Shown here piece after piece: positions 33,901 to 41,155 of a stretch of DNA of 64,000 nt (within the stretch, counting starts at the first letter, position 1; the number at the start of each line of letters is the position of its first letter). The translations under genes and the position numbers were made by a program. Below the pieces are notes generated by a model. That model was not told the origin of the DNA, did no database searches, and saw only the letters and a program-made list of their open reading frames with translations. The stretch comes from Struthidea cinerea (Eukaryota; Chordata; Aves; Passeriformes; Corcoracidae): contig VZTI01003657.1 in NCBI GenBank assembly GCA_013397865.1, positions 306,806 to 370,805 of the forward strand, read 5' to 3'.

Positions 33901-36900
33901 GCCAAGGTGTGAGCAAGTCCCTGCCCTTCTGCCCCATCCAGTTCCCCCCATCATCGCTGCCGGCCCGCTGGAGCTGGTGGTCCTGGAGGGGCTGGAGGTG
34001 CTGCTGCCCTGCGCCGCCCGCGGCGTCCCCGAGCCTCGCGTGTCCTGGAGCCGGGACGGAGCCCTGGTGCGGGGCGGGAAGGCCACTGTGCTGCCCTCCG
34101 GGGAGCTGCTGCTCCGGGATGTCCAGGTGAGCACTGTCCCCCAGGGCCGCTGTAAGGCTGGAGTGCTGAGGAACAAGTGTCTTTTGCTGCTCGTGAATAT
34201 AGCTGGCAGAGGGAGAGCGCCGTGCAGTCCTGTGCCACGGGCTGGAGGGCTGGGGCGGTGTGAGATTGCTAATGTGGGCTGGAGAAAGTGGTTCTGTCCG
34301 AAGTGTGACTTTTTAGATGCACAACAACCAGCAGAGCTGTAGCTCAGCGAGCCGGGGCTGCAGCTGGACCCCAGATTCAAGACGACTCCCTCTCATCCTC
34401 ATGCAGGAAGGGGATGCTGGGAGCTACTCCTGCACCGCGGTGAACTCCGCTGGGAGGGCCGTCCGCCGAGTTTCCCTCTCCATCCACACCCTGCCCACCT
34501 TCACCCACCTGCCCACAGACATCACCCTGAGCCGGGGCGAGAGGCTGGAGCTGGTGTGTGCCGCCGTGGGCAGCCCCCAGCCCCGCATCTCCTGGATGGC
34601 CAACGGGCAGCTCGTCACTGGTACCTGGGCAGGGGCAGAGGATGCTGAACTTGGGGGACAAAGTGATCCTGGTGCCACCCTTGTCCCACCTTTCAGGGTC
34701 CCCGGCGTGCCAGCACGTCTGGCTGCGCGGGGTTGTAATCAGCTGATCCCCAACCACACTTTTGGGGGGTTGCACCCCGCAGATGGTGTGTCGGGGCAGA
34801 GCGGGCGGAGCATCCTGCGGCGGGAGGCAGCCACACCCACGGACAGCGGGACCTACGTCTGCCACGCCGAGAACAGCGCCGGTGCCATCAGGGCCACTGC
34901 CTTCGTCTCTGTCAGAGGTAGGTGCTGGCAGGGAAATTGGGGTGCCCGTCCAGCCACCCTTCTCTGCCACCCCTTTCCCTTTCCCAGAGGCACCCGTGAT
35001 ACAGGGGGACGCCAGCACCTACCAGGTGGAGCGCTCCGGAGGTGATGCCCTCCTCGACTGCGATGCCCAGGGTCACCCTGAGCCCCTCATCCGCTGGAGC
35101 AAGGACGGGGTGCCAGTGGTGGCCCATGGGCGCCTGCATCAGCTGCAGAATGGCTCCCTGGCCATCCGTGCTGTGGGGGTGAGCAGGGCCTGGGGGGTGC
35201 TGGCACACTTCAGGGTGCGTTCCTGGCAAAGCAAAACGCTGTGCTGATGCTGTTGGTCCTGCTAGAGCACCGATGTGGGGCAGTACCAGTGTGTGGCAGA
35301 GAACGATGCGGGCACAGCAGCAAAAGTTGTCACCCTGGCTCTGCAGAGTGAGTGCTGCCCACCTCCTCACCCTTCTTTTAAGGGACTGAAAACCATGTCA
35401 CCTCTCAGCCCCTCCAACCACCCCTGATCCGTGGGGAATACTCCCAGAACTGCTGGAATGCTGCATCACTACCTGCATCCCTTTCCCTGCCCAGGTGCCC
35501 CCGTGGTGACAGTGACACCAGAAGCGGTGACAGTCCATGCTGGGCAGCGGGTGCTGCTGCACTGTGTCGTGTCAGGGGAGCCCACCCCCTCCGTGGAGTG
35601 GCAGAGGGATGGGGAGCCACTCCCCGAGGGTCCCCACGCCCGTGTCCTGCCCAATGCCACCCTGCTCCTGCCCTCTGTCGCCCACCGTGACGCCGGCAGC
35701 TACTCCTGCCTCGCCCGCAATGCCCTGGGCTCTGCTGCCGCCCATGCCTCCCTGGATGTCCAAGGTGGGTGTCTGCCCCTGGCCCTGGGGGGCTTTGGCT
35801 GGCTCGGGGGCTGGTGCTGCCTGCAGTGCTGTTACACCCTGGGGTGAGAGCTCCAGCATGATGGTTTGGAGGGATATTGCCTTTCCTTGCTTGTTCCAGC
35901 TCGTGGTTCATACTCTGGTTTGTCCTCTTCTCTCTCCCACTGCTCAGCTGAAGGCCTGAGCCCAAGCAGACCCTCGCCCGAGCAGCCACCGCGTGCCAGC
36001 CCTCACTGGCCTCTCCTCGGCCTTCCTGCCTTAGTTGCCCGTGATTAAATTCCCATCTCCCAGGGGCTCTGCTAAATGCACAGACACATCCTTTCCTGCT
36101 GCCCCTCGGGAGCAGAGAGCCAGGCTGGAGGAAGTGCCAGGTGCCCTGTGTGCCCTTGTGTGGCTGGTGGCATTTTGCTGCCAGGCATGCTGGAGAAGCA
36201 AATAGAAGCTTGGGGCTATGCCAGGACCTTGAGGTTGATACAGAGCGGGGTTTGGGGGTGTCAGTGCCTGTCGGTGTGACGAGGCACAGGGCCACGCTCA
36301 CAACATCCCTTGTCAACGTGGCACCGTGCCTGGAGCCGTGGGGTCTCTGGGGACTGTGCTGCAGCCAGGCAGGGACACTGCCTGCCTTGCTGTGGCTGCC
36401 TTCACCTCCAGAAAACAAGATTTTCTTGACATGCAAATTAGTGAGAAGGGAGTCAGGGAAGCACCCTGCTCTCCCATGGTGTGCAGTCCCAGTGCTGCTG
36501 CCTGACCCCACCCTAATTGCCCCAGGGGAGCCGCACCAGGTGCGGGGCAGCCTGGTCGGTGTCATCAACGGCCACGAGCTCGGTGTCTCCACCCTGGATG
36601 CCAGCGTGCTGGGTGACTCTCAGTCCGGCACCACCACCCTCCGGAGCAGCATCGGGAGCATTCCACCTGCCATAGGTGGGTGGACATTTCTACCCTCACC
36701 TTTGTAAGGGTTTTGATGTCTGTCAGATGTAAATCTCAAGGGAAAGATTTTTATTTCTTTTTTTCCCCCAAAAGCAGCCCCCACATCTGTGCCCTGTGGG
36801 CAAGGAGGGATGGGACAGGCTGGTTGCCCCCTTAGGAAGGTGCTGGCTCCATGGTGACACCCTTTCTTCCCCATTCCCAGGGCCGCTGATGCGGGTGCTG

Positions 36901-39638
36901 GTGACCATCATTGCCCCCATTTACTGGTCCTTGGCACACGCCAGCGGGGCAGCCCGCAGCGGGTTCCTGCTCACCCAGGGCACCTTCCAGCACGAGTCTC
37001 TGCTGCAGTTTGCCACAGGTGAGGGGTCTCTGACAGGAGAGCCTGGTCAGCTCCTGAGGAAGCTCAGACTCCATCTCCCCCCCATGCACCATCCCTTATC
37101 CAGGAATGGAGCTGTGGGGGGTGCTGTGGGCTGCTGCTCACCGTTCCCCCCGGCAGGGGAGCTCCTGCGGGTCACCCACCTCTCCCGGGGCGCGGATGGC
37201 GCTGGCGCTCTGCGGCTGGACAGTGTCATCAGCGGCTCCGTGCCGGAGAGCTTCAGCAATGCCGTGGTGCTGCTGCAGGTGCTGGCACTGCCCATTAGCG
37301 CCGCGGAACCACGACTGCCGTGCCGGGAGCACGGGGGGAGATCCACGGCCTGACCCCCCCTCCCTGCCCCTCCCCAGGACTTCAGCGAGCGCTACGTGCA
37401 GACGGGCGCGGGGCAGCTCTCCGGGGGCTCGGTGCAGAGCTTCTTGCGGGATGGACGCCTCGTCCGTGCCCACTGCAATCACACCATCGTGTTCGACCCC
37501 CCCGTGAGGCCACAGCCCCCCCGGGTGCAGCTCCTCCGGGCCCGAGCCATCACAGCCTCCTATGACCCAGCCAAAGAGGAGCTCCGCTTCCAGCTCCGTG
37601 CCTCACTTGATGCAGGTAACCCGGCGAGTCCCAAGGACGGGGGTGGATCCATTATCAGTTCTGGGTGTCTGTGAGGGTGCAAAGGCCACGTCCCCGCAGT
37701 GACATGTCACTTCTCATTCTCTCTGCTCGATTCACAGGGGCTGATAGAGACCAGTGCCCACTGGGCTTCATCCCGGACTCTGGGCAGCTGTACTGCATTG
37801 GTACGGACCCTTCCTGAGGGGGCATGTGGATGGCAAGGGGCACTTGGTGCCACTTCCCTGTCCCCCAACCCCATCCTCTCTCTGCTCCCCAGATGTCGAT
37901 GAATGCACCGAGGGGTCCCACGCCTGCCGCTACAACCAGATCTGCCAGAACACTGCCGGTTCCTACCACTGCTCCTGCCCTCCTGGCTACCGCACGCTGG
38001 GTGTTGGCTGGCCGTGCTTGGGTATGAGCTGGGCTCTCAGGGTCCGTGGTCAGCCTGCTCCAGCCTCAGTTTCCCCCATCCAGCTGCAGCTCCCCACCTC
38101 TTTCCTCCCCTAGACGTCAATGAGTGCCTGCAGTTTCCCCCGCCGTGTGCCTTTGAGTGCCGCAACCTGCGGGGCTCCTACGAGTGCCTGTGCCCCGCTG
38201 GCAGGACCCCGCTGCCAGGGGGACAGTGTGGCACAGCAGGGACGGATGCAGGGGACACAGTGGGCAGCGTGCCCCGGGACACACCCCTGCACTGGCAGGG
38301 GCCGAGCAGCCGCCCACGGGGACGATCCTTCTACACTCAGCTCGCCCTGCGCCGCGTGGCGAAGGATGCAGGGATGGGTGCCCGGGGCACCCCGTGCCCC
38401 ATGGGCTACAGCAGGAGGAACGGCACCTGCACTGGTGAGTGCGCATTGGGGAAGGGTGTTGCAGGGAGTTCAGAGACTGCTGTGTCCCCAGAAGGTACCT
38501 CGTGTCCTTCTTGCTGCACTGTCCACCTCTTTGGTTGTGCCCTGTGGTCTTTGCTGTGCTGGGAAGGGGAGGCGAGAGCCAGGTTGGCCCCAGAGGGGCA
38601 CCGGAGGCACTGGTGCACTGCAGTGGCACCAGAGGGGACTGATCCTTCCCGTCTTGCCTTCACCCTTTCTTGCCCTGCAGACCTCGACGAGTGCCAGACA
38701 CTGAACCAGTGCCAGCACGAGTGCAGGAACAGCCCGGGCAGCTACCGCTGCCTCTGCCCCCCCGGCTACCGGCTGCTGTCCAACGGGAAGACCTGCCATG
38801 GTCAGTGCAGGGGTGCCAGTGGGGTGCCCAGTCCCCATGGTGCCCTGGGTGTCATCTTTTTGGGGCTGCAAGTCTTTCTCCTTTCGTGGGAGGGTTGTTC
38901 CCAGACCCAGCACTCCACAGTCTGAGTGCTCATGTCTCACCGCCTCCGTGTCCAGGCAGATGTGGGAGGGCGGGGGAGCTGGGGATTGGACCCCCATCTC
39001 AGCCATGGGCACCCCAGCACCCTTAGACCTGTCGCCTCTCTCCGTGCAGATGCGGATGAGTGCGTGGAGGGCACAATCCAGTGTGGCTCGAGCCAGGTGT
39101 GCTTCAACACCCGTGGAGGTGCCCGGTGCACGGATGTGCCGTGCCCGGCCGGGTACCGGAGAGGCTCCAGCCCAGGGTGAGTCGTGCTGTGGGGCTGGGG
39201 GTGCCCATCCCGCTCTCCTCGTGTCACCACGAACCCGAGTGTCCTGCCCCCTCTCTGGCACCCACCACATCCCACATTCCCCATCTCTCATGCAGGCTGT
39301 GCGTGGGTCGCTGCCCGCCGTTCTGCGGCCCGGCCGGCCCCCCCACGCTGCAGTACCGGCTGCTTCCCCTGCCCCTCGGCATCGCTGCCCGCCGGGACGT
39401 GGTGCACCTCACCCCGGCCACCGCCCTGCGCCACCGGCCCGTGTTCAGGCTGCTGGAGCAGGACCCCGACAGCCCCTTCGCCCTCCGCACCGAGCGGGGC
39501 CGCGGCATCGTCTCCACCGTGCGGCCGCTGCGGGAGCCCGGCACGCACCGGCTCAAGGTGCAGGCGCTGGTCCCAGACGGGCAGCGAGCACCCAGCATCT
39601 TCCTCCTCCTCATCTCCGTCTCCCCCTACCCTTACTGA
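7088..39638 (+). CDS. HMCN2: Hemicentin-2, complete gene, 79 coding exons
   Basis: HMCN2 encodes a very large secreted extracellular-matrix protein of the hemicentin/fibulin-6 family, which organises line-shaped adhesions and basement-membrane linkages. Hand-read exons join into one open frame of 12,177 nt (4,058 residues plus stop). Rough order of domains: signal peptide 1-20; VWA about 27-215; hemicentin linker to about 418; 33 Ig domains about 419-3475; nidogen-like G2 barrel about 3476-3691; short Cys linker; four cbEGF domains to about 3945; fibulin-type C-terminal module ending in SVSPYPY. Every Ig unit begins and ends in phase 1, as expected of shuffled modules. Human HMCN2 is about 1,000 residues longer from memory, equal to roughly 11 Ig domains. 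HMCN2 rather than HMCN1 is chosen because ASS1 follows directly and no thrombospondin type-1 repeats are seen. The 124-bp copy beside the N at 30574 must be skipped to keep the frame. Confidence 0.93.
10302..11090 (+). CDS. HMCN2: HMCN2 exons 6-8: conserved linker between VWA and the Ig array
   Basis: Exons are 10302-10408, 10602-10722 and 10818-11090. They encode about 167 residues with no Cys-rich module, including AVEPYEPGTWLVTA and the segment LRITGISNVNFQASFSTQPE, which matches the post-VWA region of hemicentins. Several potential N-glycosylation sites are present (NCT, NTS, NSS). The end is phase 1, compatible with the first Ig exon. Exact function is unknown; it is often described only as the region linking VWA and Ig array. 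Confidence 0.88.
11232..14763 (+). CDS. HMCN2: HMCN2 exons 9-17: Ig domains 1-5
   Basis: Ig1 11232-11376 + 11655-11776; Ig2 11866-12138 (single exon); Ig3 12236-12377 + 12948-13075; Ig4 13236-13349 + 13480-13629; Ig5 14269-14463 + 14668-14763. Ig2-5 show the C2/I-set pattern: Cys in strand B, Trp in strand C, and D-x-G/A-x-Y-x-C in strand F (for example DGGLYECVAQ, DAGNYSCYAS, QATYICEAQ). Ig1 has both Cys (LISC, EGFYECTA) but no Trp in strand C. Exon 13 has a second in-frame acceptor 9 nt downstream (12957). The exon 17 donor is the weak sequence GTTTGT, chosen because it restores phase 1. Intron 15 (13630-14268) holds nothing recognised. Confidence 0.88.
15116..19649 (+). CDS. HMCN2: HMCN2 exons 18-27: Ig domains 6-10
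   Basis: Ig6 15116-15240 + 15519-15663; Ig7 15789-15901 + 16133-16289; Ig8 16470-16632 + 17924-18051; Ig9 18178-18286 + 18541-18710; Ig10 19268-19363 + 19473-19649. Each carries the B-strand Cys, C-strand Trp (ARRWLKDG, AVTWAKG, LVVWSRE, IQWLKDG, ITWYKG) and F-strand Cys (GTFTC, GTYFC, GLYTC, GLYVC, GSYRC). Ig8 is interrupted by the longest intron of the gene (16633-17923, 1.29 kb). The exon 23 donor reads GTTCAA, a poor match to consensus, but it is the only one that keeps phase 1 at the domain edge. Confidence 0.88.
16633..17923 (+). other. HMCN2: HMCN2 intron 22, longest intron of the gene
   Basis: The intron separates the two halves of Ig8. I looked for extra Ig exons (Cys/Trp/DxGxYxC signatures in phase-1 frames) because the protein is shorter than the human one, and saw none. 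No repeat family is recognised either. Confidence 0.6.
19650..20690 (+). other. HMCN2: HMCN2 intron 27, about 1.04 kb
   Basis: Intron between Ig10 and Ig11. No Ig-like exon or repeat is visible. Its 3' half (about 20220-20420) is more AT-rich than the surrounding introns. Confidence 0.6.
20691..25250 (+). CDS. HMCN2: HMCN2 exons 28-38: Ig domains 11-16
   Basis: Ig11 20691-20810 + 20979-21140; Ig12 21350-21631 (single exon); Ig13 22187-22354 + 22517-22630; Ig14 22814-22900 + 23408-23593; Ig15 23988-24155 + 24541-24654; Ig16 24800-24942 + 25100-25250. All have the paired Cys and the strand-C Trp (LSWWKDG, ATWVKDG, VTWFWDG, ITWLKDN, ITWLKDE, IRWYKDK). Ig13 and Ig15 have identical exon lengths (168 + 114 nt), pointing to duplication of a two-Ig unit. 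In intron 36 a pyrimidine tract of TTTGCTCCC-type repeats fills about 24717-24797, up to the exon 37 acceptor. Confidence 0.9.
25463..29584 (+). CDS. HMCN2: HMCN2 exons 39-50: Ig domains 17-22
   Basis: Ig17 25463-25681 + 25906-26019; Ig18 26086-26273 + 26456-26552; Ig19 26812-26973 + 27351-27464; Ig20 27574-27705 + 28189-28332; Ig21 28432-28591 + 28919-29043; Ig22 29128-29311 + 29487-29584. Ig17 has a longer, acidic A-B region (YREEDQDGEVTEHRQ) of about 20 extra residues. Ig19 has SSGTYTC and Ig20 HQGRYTC in place of the usual D-x-G-x-Y-x-C, so the strand-E/F Asp is lost. The exon 43 acceptor (26810-26811) has a weak pyrimidine tract, but it restores the frame as E-A-P-W. The 66-nt intron 40 (26020-26085) is the shortest found. 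Confidence 0.88.
29878..30721 (+). CDS. HMCN2: HMCN2 exons 51-53: Ig domains 23-24
   Basis: Ig23 is the single exon 29878-30150. Ig24 is 30249-30439 + 30640-30721. Together the Ig24 exons give 273 nt, a normal Ig length ending in VSIQ, with VTWEKDG and DAGLYTCLAT. An upstream copy of most of exon 53 (30515-30573) is cut off by a single N and is treated as an assembly artefact. It reads YPC where the downstream copy has the canonical YTC. If the upstream copy were a real exon, its frame would run into intron-like sequence. Confidence 0.85.
30450..30698. repeat. 125-bp tandem duplication around a single N, probable misassembly
   Basis: Bases 30450-30573 recur at 30575-30698, separated by one N at 30574. 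The copied segment covers the end of intron 52, its acceptor and 59 nt of exon 53. I found one mismatch between copies (TACCCC versus TACACC). Only the second copy continues into the proper exon end. This is what is expected when two overlapping contigs or haplotypes are joined without merging. Confidence 0.88.
30574..30574. other. Single-N assembly join
   Basis: A lone N sits exactly at the border of the two copies of the 125-bp repeat in HMCN2 intron 52/exon 53, marking a contig or haplotype join. Confidence 0.95.
30972..33823 (+). CDS. HMCN2: HMCN2 exons 54-63: Ig domains 25-29
   Basis: Ig25 30972-31108 + 31224-31356; Ig26 31570-31717 + 31930-32057; Ig27 32184-32340 + 32458-32579; Ig28 32813-32977 + 33065-33172; Ig29 33261-33395 + 33689-33823. 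Signatures include IEWHREG/GGEYSC, VTWRKDG/LGHYLC, IRWEKDG/EGRFEC, VSWSKEG/AGRYTC and VTWQKDG/AGTYLC. Linkers between domains follow the repeated pattern V/E-P-P-x-I. Introns here are short (85 to 293 nt) and contain nothing recognisable. Confidence 0.9.
33942..35764 (+). CDS. HMCN2: HMCN2 exons 64-69: Ig domains 30-33
   Basis: Exons are 33942-34126, 34407-34620, 34783-34917, 34988-35178, 35266-35347 and 35495-35764. Exon 65 (34407-34620) is unusual: it encodes the last 27 residues of Ig30 (GDAGSYSCTAVNSAG ... SIH) and, with no intron at the boundary, the first half of Ig31 (TLPTFTHLPTDITLSRG). All other Ig boundaries in this gene carry a phase-1 intron. Ig33 is a single exon. Ig30 and Ig32 share the intron position seen in Ig24 (82 nt of Ig after the intron). 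Confidence 0.9.
35765..36525 (+). other. HMCN2: HMCN2 intron 69, between the Ig array and the G2 domain
   Basis: This 761-nt intron marks the change from Ig modules to the nidogen-like domain. I see no missed thrombospondin type-1 exon (no CSxTCG-type motif), in line with HMCN2 rather than HMCN1. Confidence 0.6.
36526..37615 (+). CDS. HMCN2: HMCN2 exons 70-73: nidogen-type G2 beta-barrel domain
   Basis: Exons are 36526-36675, 36881-37018, 37157-37278 and 37378-37615 (648 nt, 216 residues). Diagnostic strings are GSLVGVINGHELGVSTL, TTLRSSIGSIPPAIGPLMRV, IAPIYWSLAHASG and DFSERYVQTGAGQLSGGS, which match the G2F domain of hemicentins and nidogens. In nidogen this fold binds collagen IV and perlecan, so a basement-membrane binding role is inferred here. 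Confidence 0.92.
37738..39176 (+). CDS. HMCN2: HMCN2 exons 74-78: linker and four calcium-binding EGF domains
   Basis: Exons are 37738-37800, 37893-38021, 38114-38434, 38681-38800 and 39050-39176. Exon 74 is a 21-residue linker (DQCPLGFIPDSGQLYC). Exons 75-78 each open with a calcium-binding motif: DVDEC, DVNEC, DLDEC and DADEC. Exon 76 is long (321 nt) because after its EGF core it carries a non-EGF insert (RGRSFYTQLALRRVAKDAG) and a partial Cys motif (CPMGYSRRNGTC). Human hemicentin-1 is usually described with more EGF units, so this tail is short. Confidence 0.9.
39296..39638 (+). CDS. HMCN2: HMCN2 exon 79: fibulin-type C-terminal module and stop
   Basis: The last exon starts LCVGRCPPFC and ends SVSPYPY before TGA at 39636-39638. 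It includes YRLLPLPLGIAARRDVVHL and GRGIVSTVRPLREPGTHRLK, the pattern of the C-terminal domain shared by hemicentins and fibulins. Exon 78 ends in phase 2 (GG|G), which this exon completes. Confidence 0.92.
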
Positions 39639-40070
39639 CACAGCCGAGGGACAGGAGGGGACGCAGGGTCATTTCTTCTCCTGTCCCTCCCCACCCCATC
39701 GGTGGGGCACGTGGCTCAGGGAGCGCTGAGCTTGTACCTCTTCTCTCCCTCCCAGACACATCCTGGCCCCTCAGCTGTGTTCCCTTCACCCCGGGCTGGG
39801 CCCTGACTCAGCAGGAGAGTCAGGATCCCAGGGCGGATAAGATGTCACACCAACCTCTTGCAGTCAGGTCCCAGATCCCAGAACAAACAAAGCTCTGGGT
39901 GGCCTTGGCCGCTATCAGCCCCCAAATGTGGGGGGTGGGAAGATGAAGTGGGTGACAGTGGCCAGCGAGGGTCCCACCAGGGTGCAGGGAGGGATTGCCT
40001 GGGCTGGGGAGGATGTGGGGCACCCCAGCATTAACCATGTATTAAATTGAAATAGACTTTTTGTTTGGTT
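39639..40070 (+). other. HMCN2: HMCN2 3' UTR
   Basis: About 430 nt run from the stop codon to just past the ATTAAA signal at 40041. The exact cleavage site is not determined. Confidence 0.6.
40041..40046 (+). terminator. HMCN2: HMCN2 poly(A) signal ATTAAA
   Basis: ATTAAA is followed immediately by a T/GT-rich stretch (ACTTTTTGTTTGGTTTTTTT), the expected downstream element. No other good hexamer lies closer to the stop codon. Confidence 0.65.
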
Positions 40071-40880
40071 TTTTTAAGTCCACTTGGTTTCTGTGCACTC
40101 TTACTGATTTACAAAGGTGTTTTGTGGCTAAATATTAGCTGTGCCTGAAGAAGACGCTTCCTTCAGTGTGTGAGAGAATTTCCAGGGCTTTGGACACCTC
40201 CCTGCCTGGCCTTGGACCATAAAAGGGACGTTGTCTGGATGTGGCAATGCCAGAAGGCCAATGTCCAGCCCCTGAAGGTCCAATCCTGCTCTGGTGTCAA
40301 GTCCCTCAAGCAGCAAGAGCAGGATGTGGCCTCTCTGCACATGGTGAAGATGAAGGCTGCTCCCAAAGCACTGTCTCAGTCCTAGCTGATGGTGTGGGAT
40401 GGGAGGTGCTGGCCCCAGGAAACATGAGCCCACGGTCACCAGGGCTGGGCCACAGAGGCTGATGGTGGCCATGCCCTTTTTGTGGTCAGATCCTGTCACT
40501 GGAGCTGGCTCTTGCTGTACCTGTCTGAGATTCCCCTAAAAATCTCTGTCCTTTGGGATGGAGCCCTTCCTCTCCTCCAAAGCCAGGTCTGCTGTGGGTC
40601 TGGGGTGCTCTGGGCATGTACAAGGGGAAAGGTGAGTTTGGCCCCATGGACAACCCTCTGCCCTGTCCCCTCCCGCCCACCCTGGCTCCTGCATCGCCTC
40701 CTGATGGCGGTTCAAATAAATCCAACCTTCCCCCTTCTTGCTGGTCCAGGGAGGAAAGTCAGGTGCTGCAGAGCACCGTCTCTTCTCTGCCCCCATTTTC
40801 CCACTCCTTGGGGGCAGGTGACTCTGTGGAGTCCCCCCGGTGACACCCTTGGGTGCTCTGTGGAGATTGCTGAGGAGGTC
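40071..40880. other. Intergenic region HMCN2-ASS1
   Basis: Only about 1 kb separates the two genes. No coding or RNA gene is visible. Composition becomes more GC-rich toward the ASS1 start. Confidence 0.5.
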
Positions 40881-41107
40881 AGGAGTAGGGGGACAGCAGC
40901 GGCAGCGCCCAGAGCGGCCATGCTGGGGCTGGGCACTGGCTCCATCCCGGCCCGGGGGCAAGCTTCTCCCCCCCGTTCTGCCGGGCACCCCGCGGGCAGG
41001 AGGAGCGCAGGGCCTCTCCCGGGGACGGTGCCCAAGAGGGGACTGTCCTGCGGCGGCTCCGCCTGCCTACGCCCGGTTATAAAGGAGAAGGAGGAGGGGG
41101 AGGATGC
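40880..41107 (+). promoter_or_regulatory. ASS1: ASS1 promoter with TATA box
   Basis: A GC- and CpG-rich segment contains the TATA-like sequence TTATAAAG at 41077-41084. A start of transcription about 25-30 bases downstream (near 41108) would give a first exon ending at the GTGAGT donor at 41156. ASS1 promoters in mammals are likewise TATA-containing and GC-rich. The start site itself is inferred. Confidence 0.6.
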
Positions 41108-41155
41108 TCCAGGCACCGGACCAGAGCACCGAGGGCAGCCGGACACCGGGAGTGC
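41108..41155 (+). other. ASS1: ASS1 exon 1, non-coding
   Basis: The segment between the inferred transcription start and the strong donor GTGAGT contains no in-frame start for ASS1. This matches the known organisation in which translation starts in a later exon. Its 5' end is approximate, and a further non-coding exon within intron 1 cannot be excluded. Confidence 0.5.

Noticed and set aside
35405..36592. 395-residue open frame on the - strand
   Set aside because: It overlaps HMCN2 exons 69-70 and intron 69 in antisense, with low-complexity translation and no family features.
7088..39638. Assignment to HMCN1 instead of HMCN2
   Set aside because: No thrombospondin type-1 repeats between the Ig array and the G2 domain, and the direct ASS1 neighbour matches the HMCN2 locus.
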